Positions 20,904-33,675 of a stretch of DNA of 64,000 nucleotides are shown in pieces. A program made the translations under genes and the position numbers. Source of the stretch: Albugo candida (taxonomy: Eukaryota > Oomycota > Peronosporomycetes > Albuginales); NCBI GenBank assembly GCA_040437565.1, contig JBDOQK010000005.1, positions 620,001-684,000 of the forward strand, written 5' to 3'. Numbering within the stretch: the stretch's first letter is position 1; each line of letters opens with the position of its first letter. Under the pieces are notes generated by a model. It had not been told where the DNA came from, did not search any database, and saw only the letters and a program-made list of their open reading frames with translations.

Positions 20904-22943
20904 ATGCAAATTTATAGACATCATGGAATCCTTGCAAGCATGAGCATATATGGTGCAACTTCATACTTTTGGAGAAGAAATGATCGGAATACTCTTTGCG
21001 AGACAAAAGTTCTTGATTCATCGGATTCTTTTTTTGCATCGTACCACAAGATTTATGAACGAATTATTGGCAATTATGAAAATCGCATTCGCACATTCAG
21101 TGCTCCCGAGCGTGTTTTCAACTACTTTGCATCCATTCGAGTAAAAAAACAGTCTTACATGACCCGAGAAGACTTGGCTTTTGCCTTGACACCATATCAT
21201 CCGCTCAACAAGCCTTACGCTCTCCACAGAAAGTCATCCTCGGTCACCGTCCGCAACATATCGTGCAATGTTCTACAATAAGCCTCTTACCGGTCATTCC
21301 GTAGGATTTTATCAAAAAGTATCATCAACAAGTCAAAAATATATTTTTGGCGCGAGAATCAGGATCGCTGAATGACACTAAGGAACAAGTGGAAGCTTTC
21401 TACAATTTTTGTGATCAGCATCGAATTACCTATGAGGTTGCATAAAAGCAATTCCATAAACTTTCAGATCAACCAGTGAACTAATTTCTCCATCGTACTT
21501 TTAGACGCATTTGAGATTCTTGGAACAGCTCAAGTATGATACGACAGAAGTATTATCGCTTCTGCACGACCATGGGATTGCTTCAAGCAGTCTCGCCACT
21601 CTGGGTTCAAGCTTCTGGAGCGTCATAGATGCGGATGGAGATGGTCTCATTTCCTATGCAGAATTCATGTTTTTCAATCTTCTACTAAGCAGTAAGTGAG
21701 CCGGCTTCACGAATCTGTCAAGCTCAAAACGTCTCGACTATGATAGTTTCGCCAAGGCAATTTGAACTTGCATTCAAAATGTTTGATGCAGATCGAAATG
21801 GTTTATTGAGCCAGCGTGAATTTTTCCAGGTCAAGATGTTGACCAACACGCGGAATTAATGATGAGATGATAACAAAGATGTAGGTAGTGGATTTATTGC
21901 GGACGCGTACTCCTTCAGGACGTCAAGATCGATCATTTCATCCGACGGAAGGCGCAGTATTCAAGCATTTTTTTGGGCGATTCGGAACGTACTCTGAACA
22001 CCTGCAGTACATTTTAAAAGCGATACTCACATGACTCATTGCAGGCAAAGTCTTTCGTTTCAAGACTTTTGCGTTTTTCAGCAGCAATTGAAAAATGAAA
22101 TCCTCCGTCTTCAGATATCCTTTTTGTAGACTTTGGGCATGCCTCTCATCACAGTTTATCGCTTTCATTTTCCTTGATGCACCGTCGTTGAAACTTTGAG
22201 CAGTATGATATGGATCATGACAACGAGTTATCTCCAGAAGAATTCGGGATGTTTTTGATATCGCATGTGAAGCAGGTGCGAAATTATCATGCGCTATATA
22301 CGCCCATTTCTTCCTGTTAGCGTTGTGCTATAAAGTCAGAAATGGATACATGGGTGGATCGAGTCAGCTCAAAGCTCCAAGACATTAAGGTGAGGAGTCA
22401 CGCTACCATCAAATCGAGCATCATTTCGATCCAGAGTATGTGCAGGGATGTATATCGGAAAAAGATTTCCTGAATTTCTTCAGACTCTTGGATCATTTGG
22501 AAGAGTTGCAAGTTGCCTTTCGGCTTGTTATGAACCAGAATGGAGTCAACAAAGGTATGTAACAAACACACACGACCAAGCGAATGTGTATTAGCTCAAA
22601 ATATTCCTAATAGAACAATTTCAGCGTGCCTTTCGTGCAGCTCACCGACAAGATCAGATACTGACTTCTTTGCAGTTGGACATTCTTTTTGCTTTGTTTG
22701 ATACGAATGGTACGTAACACTTTGTGTAAGGATTCATTCTCAGATTCTATACCAAAGATGACGGGTTGCTTGACATGGATGAATTTCTGATGGTAATGGC
22801 AAAACGCAAGGATGGTGGATTCAATACGGTACATATCATATATTTGTGCCTGCTTTGCTGACATTGACGCACCTGTATAGAAACGAGACACCGGTGCGTT
22901 CGACTTTATCGCTAAACTGATAGAGTGCACCAAGGCGATCTGA
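20904..22943 (+). CDS. MICU1: Mitochondrial calcium uptake protein, MICU1 homologue
   Basis: Twelve exons: 20904-21242, 21305-21436, 21505-21691, 21747-21829, 21885-21988, 22045-22114, 22195-22275, 22321-22389, 22446-22554, 22614-22709, 22758-22828 and 22881-22943. Together they encode 467 residues (human MICU1 is 476). Diagnostic parts are NRIRTFSAPERVFNYFAS, MTREDL, AFKMFD before an EF-hand, a KHFFGRFG segment and a last EF-hand after FALFD. Four canonical-looking EF loops are present (DADGDGLISYAE, DADRNGLLSQRE, DMDHDNELSPEE, DTNDDGLLDMDE). MICU1 gates the mitochondrial calcium uniporter in the intermembrane space. The junction 22114/22195 fits an AT-AC U12-type intron. The first donor (GTCACC at 21243) is the least certain junction. 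Confidence 0.9.
22115..22194 (+). other. Putative U12-type AT-AC intron in the MICU1 gene
   Basis: The 80-nt interval begins ATATCCTTT, the U12 AT-AC donor consensus, and ends in AC. A TTCCTTGAT branch-site match stands 17 nt before the 3' end. Removing it joins CTT CAG to TTT GAG in frame, giving ILRLQ-FEQYD, which lines up without gap with VLKLEFERHD of animal MICU1. GT-AG alternatives in this stretch lead to a stop or the wrong frame. Confidence 0.8.
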
Positions 22944-22963
22944 AGACAATAGGTCGACTGTGA

Positions 22964-25900
22964 CTACACTTTGCGAGGTTTATAGTAAGGGCCGAAGAGC
23001 ACTTGAGCATTATGTGCGTCATCTTGCGCGTCCAATTCTTTTTCTTGTTCCTTGGCGTCTTCACTTGTGCGATGAGAGCTTTCTGCATTTTCGCCGCCTT
23101 TTTCTTCTCCAAGTGATAAATGTTTAGACGCTCGGTACATGACCCCAGTCGTTGTGATCGGAAGAGGCGTGGTCCCCGCAGTGGTAACTGGATTCGTCCA
23201 TTTAAGGAGCTTGTTACGAAAGTGTGATAACCCCGAAGAAGCCGTCAGTTTTGTGACGTGCCATTTGAGATGGTTTTCAAACCGTTGTAACATTTTCTTG
23301 TATGTGGACAGCCGACCCTGACAAACGTAAGGAGGTAAATCCAGCTCGAGACCGCTCAAATTGACAAAAAAACCATTGCAATTTATGCACAGCCGAATAT
23401 TCCCGATTCGAACGTATTTGAAATAAAACAGCTCTTGCTCATTTGAGCTGGGATAAACTTCATCTTCCTCTTGAGAGCTGGTCAGCGGTTCCCCTTCATG
23501 TCCTGCAAATGCATTTATCGTCGCTGAGGTGCTGGATGCACTCGTATTGCGACTGCGGAACCTAGAACTGTTCATACCTGAGCCAGAGCTATTGTTGTGC
23601 TGAGAAAATCGCTGCACCAGGTTAGAGGATTTCAGTGTAGATACAGCCTTCTTTGACTTTGGAGAAGCAGGAGGAGAGGTATGGATAGATTCCGTTGCAT
23701 GAGAGCCAGTGCCACTTGGTTGGGAGACTTTGCGGCCGAATAATGCTTGCTGTGACTCCGCATTCTGCGAAAATTCTCGCTGACCACCTCGGTGGTCGAA
23801 TAAGAACTTGTAGATTAAGTCGTAGAAGTCCGCTGCTAATTGGATGACGATCACATACGGAATGTCCGGGAAGATGCTTATCTCTAGTAAGTCTTGAACG
23901 CGAAGTTTTTGACCCCAAATTCGCATTAATGGCCCACTCTCAGCTCGTATGGTCAACATTCCCTTCTCGTCCGCGAAAGGTATTTTGTCGCGTGCCTCAA
24001 ATCGGTTATCTAGCATAAGCTTTGCTCGCATGACCGATGAAACATCTTCAAATTGGCACGATGTGGGCTCGGAGTGCAAATTATTGATCTCTAGCCAGTG
24101 TAAATTTATACAGAGTTTCGTCCGCTGATTTTCATAAAACGTATGCGCCCCATTGATTCTCTCCAAGCAAAGTTCGATCAAACTAGCATCCGAATGATCG
24201 GATGCCATAGTGTCTGGGCTACCGCGGAGAAGAAATCGACCACCTAAAGCATGAAACGTGATGCATTTGAGTGCGTTCGGACTCGTACGAAGATTTTTGC
24301 TGAGTGTTTTGCTCTCGCGACATCGAAGCTCTTCTTCAAGCTGGGCATAAAATCGCTTTCCGACAGTACCCGGGGATGCGGACGTATTGTGATGCGTACC
24401 TTCAATTGAGTTACTTTCCGTGCTTCCGGCCGAGACGGAGGTTCGATTGACTCGATGTCGTCGCCCGCGATGAACAAATTTAGGCGGAGCTAGTAAGACA
24501 TGGCGGACGACGTTAAGAAGTTGAAAAAATTGATGCCGATCCGTCGAGAGGTTCAGAAAAGATAGATTTGCTTCAACACTTATCGCTCCAGTGGCAATTG
24601 TCTGTATGTAGGTCAAATTTAGGTCGCATTCTTCCAGGACTTGTCTCAGCACGAAGGAGGAGGATGTTTTCTGTGAGCTGTTCGCTTGACTTCGACGTAG
24701 TGATTCAGGATTATCGAAAATATTGGATTGTCTCACAGCGTGTTGCCGACACCACTGCGGCTCGGCAGAAATGTCTACATCATTAGGCGATACATGTACT
24801 GTGACATGCTCGAACGCGGAAGATGCAATTACGTCTCCTTGAAGTCTGTCTTTCCCCCCAGAAACATGGATATGCTTCGACGCAACAAGAATGCTGCTTT
24901 TGCTGCTTTCGTCAGATACATTGATCTGTGCGTTATGAATATCGATCGTGTATTTTTTGAAAGCGATCAAGTCCATGTTAGGTGAAGAAGGTAATTTCTT
25001 GCGTTCTTCTTCCTGAAAGTCTCGTCTTGATCGCTGTGTCTGATCATCTTCGCCCAATCCTAGCTTCCCTTGCTGTAGAAGTTCTAGCAGCGACTCTTTA
25101 CCTTCGCGTTTCTTCGTTGAATCGTGTTGATTCCCATCACCTTCCGGATTTCGAGATTCTGCAGAAGTGAGCGTCACTGCTTTCGTGCTTGTAGATTTTC
25201 TATCTTCACTCATCTCATTCGTCCGTTGCTTAATCTCATGAAAGGTGTCCACTATTACTGCTACCATGTAAAAGATCGCATCTCGAGACTTCAGAGTCCA
25301 ATGCAATTTCATAGATTCAACCTGAATCGGCCATATGTCCTCGTCGTCTTCCGTGCAGTTGAGCTGGCAGCTACATTCGTGCAAGCCAGTAGCTATACTA
25401 GAGATGTCTATTTGATGATCGACAGTAAGAGGTAGTTGCCATGTGATATCTTTTGCCGTACCAGCTGCTATCATGTCAGATTTACAACTGGAATAATTTT
25501 TGCAGCAGCTTGTCTCTGCATCAACTGGCTCAATTATAAAAGGGTGCACGCTCACCGATTTAAATTCAGGTGAGAATACATGATAAGGCAGATGAAGCCT
25601 CTGTCCAAGACTGGGACTAAGGGAAAGATCATCTCGGTTCTGAAGAAGCTCATCTCGGTCAAGACCACATCCTGTTTTTCTGAGTGCAGGATTCTGGTAA
25701 GTAGCTCGGTAGCTGCTCCCTTTGGTTTCCAGAGTGAAATTTTTGACCGAAGTATGTTCGAACGGTATCCCGAATGCGCTTTCATCAATTTCTTCTCTTG
25801 CTGTTTCATCTACACCTCGCTGGAGTAAATAACATTGAAGGATGTCGACTACAAGCGAAGATGCCGCATACTCAAGATCTAGACGGGACTTCAACTTGGC

Positions 25901-28900
25901 CTTCGAAGCTTTGTCAGCAATCCCCTTTGCGCTCTTTTTGTTTTTACCATAGTCACGACAAAGTTTAACAATACCTTGCGTGGAAACGTCTTTAAGCAGA
26001 ATAAGTACCGCAACGTCTTGCTGATGTCCCTCCCACCATACCATTTGAAATAGATCTACTGATATATTCCACTGAATTGCACACGAAGAAATCAAAGTAT
26101 TTTGTTTAGTTGACTGCATGCTGACTTCAGTGAATTCATGTGCATCTTCCTTTGAGTCACCGGCAAAAAAATAGTTTAAGAGCGGATACACCTGATCCCA
26201 GTTCGCACCAAGGAATGCTCTAGTATTATAGGGAACCTTAAAGGAAGTATTGGGTTTGGTAAACTCGCTCTCTCCTATTCCAAAACCATCCGACTCTGGT
26301 AACGATCTGTGCTTGATTGTAAACTGAATCGTCGAAATTATTTGAAGCTGTTGTTCTTCATTGGTATTTGCATCAAATTGGGTAGGTTTCCACAGAACAC
26401 CGACACTTAACACTGTCCTTGGGAGGTACAGAAGTTGGAAATCGTCTCGAGTATCAATCCTACCTGAACTGAAGGCTGCACTGTACTCATGGCACGAAGT
26501 TGATGCTTCTGTTAGCAGGACGTCAAGACTATCCATACTGATCGAGAAGCACTCCAACTGAAGGCACGTAAACTGAGATTGAGATAACTTTATCCATAGA
26601 ATTCGATCGTGAACTACATTTGTAGGATCATTTAGGATTGGGTAAGGAATTGTAAGAAGTAGTGCTGTGCACGCCAAATTTATATTTCCAAAAATTCGAC
26701 TCATCCACATAGGCACTCCAGAACTTTTCTCCTCTACATCTTGTTGCTTGGTGCTGATAGAACCTTGTATAATTTTGATCGTCTTTGACAGTTGTGAAAA
26801 TCTCATACGCTGAGCAAAATGCACTGAGCACGTGTCAAAATGTATAGAGGTGTCAAAAAACGTTTGTCTGGGGAGTAACGACGTCAGGACTTCTGGTGCA
26901 TTTTCTGTCGTCCACTTGATATCACTGAAAGAGAACCGAACATTTCCGTCACCAATCAACAAAAACGGAGCTGCCAGGCTGGATCTATAGCTCGCTGTCC
27001 ATGATTCTTGCTCCAGGGTCATCGCAAGAGACTTTGCCGTCAGTATTCCGTCCAAACGATCGATCGAGCTAAAATTCGACATTAAAAAGCTTTCCTCCTG
27101 CGCTTCGAGTTTTTTCTTTCGTGTAAGGCTCAGCATTTTCCTCATCCATTCTGTCATTTGACGCCCTTTGTATGCCACACACCGCATCTGGAGATCCTCC
27201 AGACCGATCGAGCTTACTACTTGAATTTGATTAGCACAGTTGCGATCGAGTAAATCCACGCATAATGATTCAAATTGTAGATGTATCTGTACTGAAGTAT
27301 CTCGAGAAAGGTCTTGAAGCGTTCCAGTATTTAAATATTGTTTCACATCATGATTGAACATATAATCCATCCGTATGAACATGAGAGGTAATTTAACCTC
27401 TTCACGAACATTGATGTGTATTTTTGCGACAATTAAACTCACGTTAGGAGAAACATGAACACTGCGACAATCCTTTAATTCCGTACGGTTCAGTTGAAGC
27501 TTTTCGATAGTTGTCACCTTGAACGTATCATCCCAGTTTATTTCAAAAGTGTCAGTTGAAACGTTTTGGATTTGCGTTGCCGAATCTTTCTTAGTCTTGA
27601 ACTCAAGATGGTGAGCTTTAAATAACACTGAATTGGCCACACACTCCATATCCACAAACTCAAAACTCAACATATTCGCTTCAATCATAAGCTGCTGGGT
27701 TTCTTCCATTCGAGTCGTACTCAAACTTTCGTGCGATTGACTTTGAAAGTACAAAGAACATATGCGGTGTAGAAGTCTCTTGATGGTTGCAATTTCCTGC
27801 AACGTTCTTTCAAAATCCCGGCAATTTAGTTTAATTTGCGCTGAATGAGAGTGTAAGCTGATTTGCAAAGCTTTCTCGCCTGCCTTATCCTCTTGTTCTC
27901 TAACGTTCGTCTCATGGATAAAGCTAATTTTGCTAAACTCGACGAAAGGTGAGATGCTTGCTTCTGAAGAATAATTTGACTTTCTGCAGAGAAAGCATGA
28001 ACTTGCCTCCAAACTTACACGTCGTAAGATATGCGATATCTCGGTGCACATTGCCAAGCCAGAGCCAATCTCATGTCCGTGCACATGTATACTTTGCAAG
28101 CACTGATGATTGTTTATTCTGATCATTTGGGTATCATATAGGACGATTGTATAGGATATCCATTCATCGAAACTCTTCGTTGTCACCTCAAGCTGAATAC
28201 GATAGAAATGAATAATCTGCTCTACATGTCGCTCGTCTTTCCTAAAACTGTTCCGTTTATTCGTGTGTATGTCTAGATCAAATGCGAATATCGTCAGCCC
28301 TTCAAAGTAAGTAGTGCGCTCATTTTCCTTGTGTTCATCCTTTCGTCCCGCCACTATCCGAACCTCGGCTGTGCATATCTTGCAATCAAGTTTCCAAGCG
28401 GTATTTGATAATTTAGGGGAGCACTTTTCAGCAATGGAAGGATCGGGATTAATCAATTCCACTTGCTTTTGGTACCATGTTGCTTGGAGCATGATACCGA
28501 TGCTGATGATGTCGTTAAAAAATGGTTCGATTATCATTGAGAATTTTTCTATGGTCCCATTGATTCCATTTGTACAACCCGAGCCAATGATCGCATGTAA
28601 CTACGTGTAGAATTCGGCTCAAAGGCTGTCTCGCGTGAAAAAGTGCAAAAAAATACTCACATGAGTCTTTTGCACCAACAAAATGTTGTGCGTCCCAGTT
28701 TTTGAAATGAAGTCGAGTCGTACCTCCTGAAGCTCATTCGTCATGCTTATGACATCTGTCTGCCCATGATTATGATCCACAGAAGGAGCTTTCATTAATT
28801 CGACTCTCTTTGCATCGAGCATAAGCTGCAATGCGTCATTATGATAGTCACCGTTTCTTGGGGTCGTAATTCGTTGCGTCGTAAATTTTCCAACAAAATT

Positions 28901-29963
28901 TACATCCAAAATCTCTAGAGAAGGTAATTTGGTCTCTATACCATCGTTTTTCTTCTCTTTATCGTTCCTGTGACTGATCCACTTGTATTTTTCTACTTGC
29001 AAAGCTTTCACAAATGTTTCTGTTATTTGTACAGTGCACTGCGAGCTTTTGGCATCGGAAGCCGCGAGTTGTACTCCTAGAATGCTGTGTGTTCCAATCA
29101 GCTGGATTCTCAATATGAGAGTAGAGCTGTCGAGAGAGAGAAAATCTACTTCTTCGTTTATACCAATCAGTTTTTCATTCACCCGTAATTCGGGCTTTGA
29201 AAGAAATCGTAACTTTAGACCTCGAAGATGGATCTGTAAATTTCCATTGTTCCGCTCGATAGAAATGTCGACAACACTCATACTGATCGACTCCCAAATA
29301 ACAACGACCGCAAAAGCGTCATTTCCTAGTTGAAAGTTTACTCGGCGGATGCAAACATCAACGTGGCGTGCCAGTGCGAATACATTCGGTGTCGAAGTAA
29401 TGTCTGCTAGAAGTAGTGAAGCAGCCTTTAGTGAGATGCATCAAACTCATGTTTGACCTACCCGTCTGATGCGGCTCACGAGGTGAGCTGCGTTCTTCGG
29501 TATCTGGTCCACCTTTTGCATATTTACTTTTCAGTTGTTGAAATCTCTGTAAAATTGCCAAGCTGAGCTGTCCGTTGATCCCATCGATTTCTATAAACAA
29601 TAGTTTGTTCGTTCCAAGAAACAAGAAAAATTCCTTGATCAGGATTCGAAAACGGACTCGCTCGATTGATATGCTCCCTTCGGAACCGATTCGAATATGC
29701 ACACAATCACATCGTAAACTGCGAAACGACACGACATCAATAGATACGGATATATCACCACTACCCCACTTCCTTCTCAGCCAACAACTCAGCAGATACG
29801 ATAGTGCAAATCGAAGTATGCGATACCGGCACAAAAAGAGGGTACTCGCGATAAGACATATAATGATCAATTGACGGCGCCATAGTGTTGCATCCTCAGA
29901 AATCGGCGTCCATTCATTAAGCGAGGAAAGCACACAATGCAGAAGGAGGCCAAACATGATCAT
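22964..29963 (-). CDS. BLTP2: Bridge-like lipid transfer protein of the BLTP2/SABRE/FMP27 family
   Basis: Exons 29462-29963, 28661-29406 and 22964-28600 with introns of 55 and 60 nt encode 2294 residues (animal BLTP2 about 2235). Residues about 30-60 form an N-terminal membrane anchor, and the rest is the long beta-rich groove typical of repeating-beta-groove proteins. Family blocks seen in the C-terminal third include FYFKYVRIGNIRLCINCNG, a DLPPYV segment and VIQLAADFYDLIYKFLF. These proteins sit at ER-plasma membrane contacts and are thought to carry phospholipids through the groove; plant SABRE affects cell expansion. It is tail to tail with MICU1, only 20 bp between stops. Antisense ORFs on the plus strand are shadows. 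Confidence 0.88.
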
Positions 29964-30063
29964 TCCAGCTATATCATTTGGATCTTGTGTGAGAAGAGCT
30001 CAAGTGGCAACCAGTGGGCGCGACAAAAAGTATATTTGGAATAAAACGACAAACGTCAAATCC

Positions 30064-32094
30064 TTATGATTTTTGGATTCGAATGAAAACTGAATTGTCC
30101 AACACAGCGGAGAGATCCGGAATTCTAGTCTCGTTCCTGGCGATTTTCTGCAGTGTAGCTAGAACTAAATTTTTCGATTTTGTGTCGTTCAATTTTGTGT
30201 ACAGCTTTGCCTGCGCGTTGCCCATCAGTTTTTGAGAGAAAGTTGGTAAGTGCAGAACACGTACGAGTGATTTCAATGCAGGCTTAAGCTCTGGCTGGAT
30301 CGAAGTGGAGGTCTGTAAATAAAATTCAGCTTTGTCGAAATCTCGCATTCTGATGTAACATTCTCCAAGTTGTGCAAAAATTCTAGCCCGAGCACTTGGC
30401 GAGCATTGTGGGTTTATTTTCAACATTTCTTGTAACCTTTATCCAGAGCATGAATACACCAAACAATCGAAGTATCTGATACAAGACCATACCATTCTAC
30501 TGCGGATCGACTTGATGAGTTTAATAACTCCTGATTTGAAAACTCTTCGAATGCGGTCAAGATAATAGATTTCACATGGTCCATCTCAGCTTCCGGAGCC
30601 AAATTCAGCGAAAGTTGAAATAGTTCCAAAACATCCTATTCCATATGCGTAAAAATATAAATTAGAAAACATTTCTGAACGCAACTGGTCGGACTCACTT
30701 TTTTATCGCACACACTGAATGCAGCGTGCCCTCTTTTCACAAAGTGCATCCAATCATGCGTGCTGGATGCCTGACATTGCTCATAATACTTTCGATCGTC
30801 CGTTAGACTATCGCTTCCTTTTCCTTTTACAAATGGGGAGAGTGCAAAAAAGCGTTCTTCTGGTGAGATCACTTGTAACTTTTCTTCCTGTATTGGTATT
30901 TTTTTCCAAATCAGCTTTTTGCAACCCGTGAGCTTGAGCGTTCCATCGTACAGTTGGAATATTTCCATCGGAATCGATACATCGTGCATGACGTCTATTG
31001 AATTATCTTTGATATCGAACAGCGGATACAGGCAATCTTGAACAAATACAGCATTATAAGTTGTCGTTGAAATCAATTCATATCCTATAAGGTAAAGCGA
31101 TCAGCTTGACAAAAGCTTCTTTCAGTGTATTTGAATGCTTTTACCTTTTCGTTTACCCAGTTCTATCAAGGCAGCTAGAGAGGAACCATGAGATATTCTA
31201 ATATCACGCTCCTGGACAAAAATAACATTATTGGGGATGGTGGGGTTGAATTCGATTATGATGACGAGTGGGTGATACTGCTTCAAGTCGTCCCAGATGT
31301 GATAGTCCGCTCCATCGATATCGATTGATATCATGTCAAATTGCATTGGAAGGGAAGGACAACATTCTTGGAGGATATATTCTAAGGAGTGCCTTCCTTC
31401 CAGTGTGATTAACATATTTAGACAGGTCACATTGGAGTGCTGAGCATATCGCTGCTTCATTTCGAGATAGCGATCATCATCTGCTTCAATGAGAACTCCA
31501 AACCAGCGCTCTGGCTGATTATGTAATAGATTATATGAATTGCTCAAATGCTTGCCATCCCAAGCACCAAATTCCACGCACCAACGGACTTGTTTGTAAT
31601 GCGTAGGATTCGCATCAAGTATCGCGAATATCTCTGCAATGACGCCATCTTCTCCACCTTGAGAAGTGATGTTATATCCTTTTTTTATCAGCCAGTCATT
31701 TTTTTTGCGTCGANNNNNNNNNNNNNNNNNNNNNNNNNNNNNNNNNNNNNNNNNNNNNNNNNNNNNNNNNNNNNNNNNNNNNNNNNNNNNNNNNNNNNNN
31801 NNNNNNNNNNNNNAGATAGCGATCATCATCTGCTTCAATGAGAACTCCAAACCAGCGCTCTGGCTGATTATGTAATAGATTATATGAATTGCTCAAATGC
31901 TTGCCATCCCAAGCACCAAATTCCACGCACCAACGGACTTGTTTGTAATGCGTAGGATTCGCATCAAGTATCGCGAATATCTCTGCAATGACGCCATCTT
32001 CTCCACCTTGAGAAGTGATGTTATATCCTTTTTTTATCAGCCAGTCATTTTTTTTGCGTCGAGGCGGTGCAACCCGTCGAAGGATTTCCGGCAT
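30064..32094 (-). CDS. FkbM-like domain plus TPR protein
   Basis: Counting the contig overlap once, exons are 32094-31814 joined to 31464-31145, then 30699-31084, 30493-30635 and 30064-30436; frames close to give 500 residues from ATG 32094. The N-terminal half has a glycine-rich start (SQGGEDGVIAEIF), EFGAWDGKHLSNSYNLL, LIEADDDRY and a DMISIDIDGADYHIW segment. This is the layout of FkbM-type, SAM-dependent methyltransferase-like folds (nucleotide-binding E-FGAWDG and acidic LIEAD). The C-terminal part from about residue 380 has TPR-like helices (LGECYIRMRDFDKAEFYLQ). Substrate and cell location are unknown. The start is 43 bp downstream of the stop of the carrier gene on the same strand. Confidence 0.65.
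31465..32062. repeat. Scaffold gap 31714-31813 with 249-bp identical flanks
   Basis: Positions 31465-31713 recur at 31814-32062 (offset 349) with no difference seen. Dropping one copy restores the frame of the FkbM-like gene. Confidence 0.95.
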
Positions 32095-32137
32095 GGAGTG
32101 ATAAAGCAACAAGAACGCAAAAGTGTTAGAGATCGGG

Positions 32138-33196
32138 TTAAAATGACTTTGCTAACACGAAAAGAAAAGTTATGTAAGTTTGTAATTTTTCTTTGATCAT
32201 CAGCGTCAATGCTGCAGACATGGCTCCCTACACAGCATTCTCGGAGGTCAATTTTCAGCACAATTACACAAAGGCTTCAACTTACACGCATGATCTCCGG
32301 GCCGAGACCTCGGTAGAGGCCAACGACCCCATCTTCTTGATACACTTGACGCAATGTATCTAGAGTGCTCTCTTCTTTATTTGATCGAATTTGGCTATCG
32401 TAGAGTTCATTTTCGACACTTCCAGGATCGTTCTTTTGTGTCTGCGCCAGTACTTTGGCTCGGATATATGGGAACAGGATGATTGCTGCAATGGAGCGCG
32501 CTATTGCACCCAGAAAAAAAGCCTAAAGGAGCGACAACATGAATTAACGTATGATAGAACTTTTCACAATGCAAAAACCTCTAATGCAGTAAGTGCAAAC
32601 ATATTCCGTTTGTATCGAGAAAGATAAAATACTTTCACCCGTTGGAATAAAGTGTACTGGATAGCAGGCTGAAGTCCGAGGATCAAATAAGCTCGTAGGC
32701 CTTTGTAAAATCCACTGACGCCACTTTCCGACGCAATTTGACTAACGATATCAGCAACACTGGGAGAATTCTCGCTGCTCGTTTGCAATCTCGTCGCAAT
32801 TACTTCCATTGGAATAGTAAGTGGTCGATGTGATATCTCTGAGAGATACCCAAGGAACAAATCCATTCCAGTGCTCATCGAATTAGTACCATTTGCAGAC
32901 GACGCTTGTGACAAGAATGTATACGCGTAGAAATACAAAAACTTGGAAACTGTTGCTTCTGCGGCTTTGTATTGAATGCCACGATATAAAGACATGATAG
33001 CTCCCTCACTGTCAATTTTACTCACGGCTTTGCTTTGACCTTCTTCGACCTCTTCATGATTTGCAAATGCTTTGTTTTTCGATTGTATGCGAGTCTTTAA
33101 TGTATCAAGCGGATAGAGAATAGTAGTAGAAAGGAACCCACCCAGGCCAGCGGCGCATGCCTGAGCTAAAACATCGGAGGAATCAACAGGTGCCAT
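32138..33196 (-). CDS. SLC25A17: Mitochondrial-carrier-family protein, peroxisomal adenine nucleotide carrier type
   Basis: Exons 32579-33196, 32286-32522 and 32138-32227 (introns 56 and 58 nt) give 314 residues with three carrier repeats. Signature PX[DE]XX[KR] motifs are visible: PLDTLKTR in repeat 1, PMEVIATR in repeat 2 and a PYIRAK variant in repeat 3, each followed by a glycine-rich GLYRG-like turn. The order and the RGLGPEIMRG...MIKEKL end resemble peroxisomal PMP34/PXN carriers, which exchange ATP, AMP, NAD or CoA across the peroxisomal membrane for beta-oxidation. A mitochondrial nucleotide carrier remains possible. Confidence 0.82.
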
Positions 33197-33265
33197 GATC
33201 TCACAAAAAAGATGATTTTTTGGGATGCTTTCTGTCGTTTAGGGTGATGGTGACACAATACTTTG

Positions 33266-33423
33266 GGATTATCACACGTTTTTGTCAAGCGGACNNNNNN
33301 NNNNNNNNNNNNNNNNNNNNNNNNNNNNNNNNNNNNNNNNNNNNNNNNNNNNNNNNNNNNNNNNNNNNNNNNNNNNNNNNNNNNNNNNNNNNNNGGATTA
33401 TCACACGTTTTTGTCAAGCGGAC
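33266..33423. repeat. Scaffold gap 33295-33394 with 29-bp identical flanks
   Basis: The 29 bases before the N run recur right after it. This is the shortest overlap of the nine, in the space between the carrier start and the next gene's 3' end. Confidence 0.9.
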
Positions 33424-33675
33424 CGAGCCGCCTGACTATTTTACTAGAATTTCTTGTGCTAAAGTACTCTGATGCGCCATCACGATACAGTCAATCTCGT
33501 GAAATGTCAAACAGCGTTAAATCTCATTCTTCCAATACCTCCGTATTTCGTCGTCTAGATTTCCTTCTGCCATTTCATCTTAATATTTCTCGACTATAAA
33601 ACTAGATGTTATGATGCAGGAAATCAGTATTTTTGCAATATCTATGCCGAAAGCAATATGATACGGTGACATGAT

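Noticed and set aside
22120-22200. GT-AG splicing of the MICU1 intron through the GTAGACTTT donor
   Set aside because: The available AG acceptors lead to a stop or break the frame of the EF-hand exon, while the AT-AC solution fits the family alignment.
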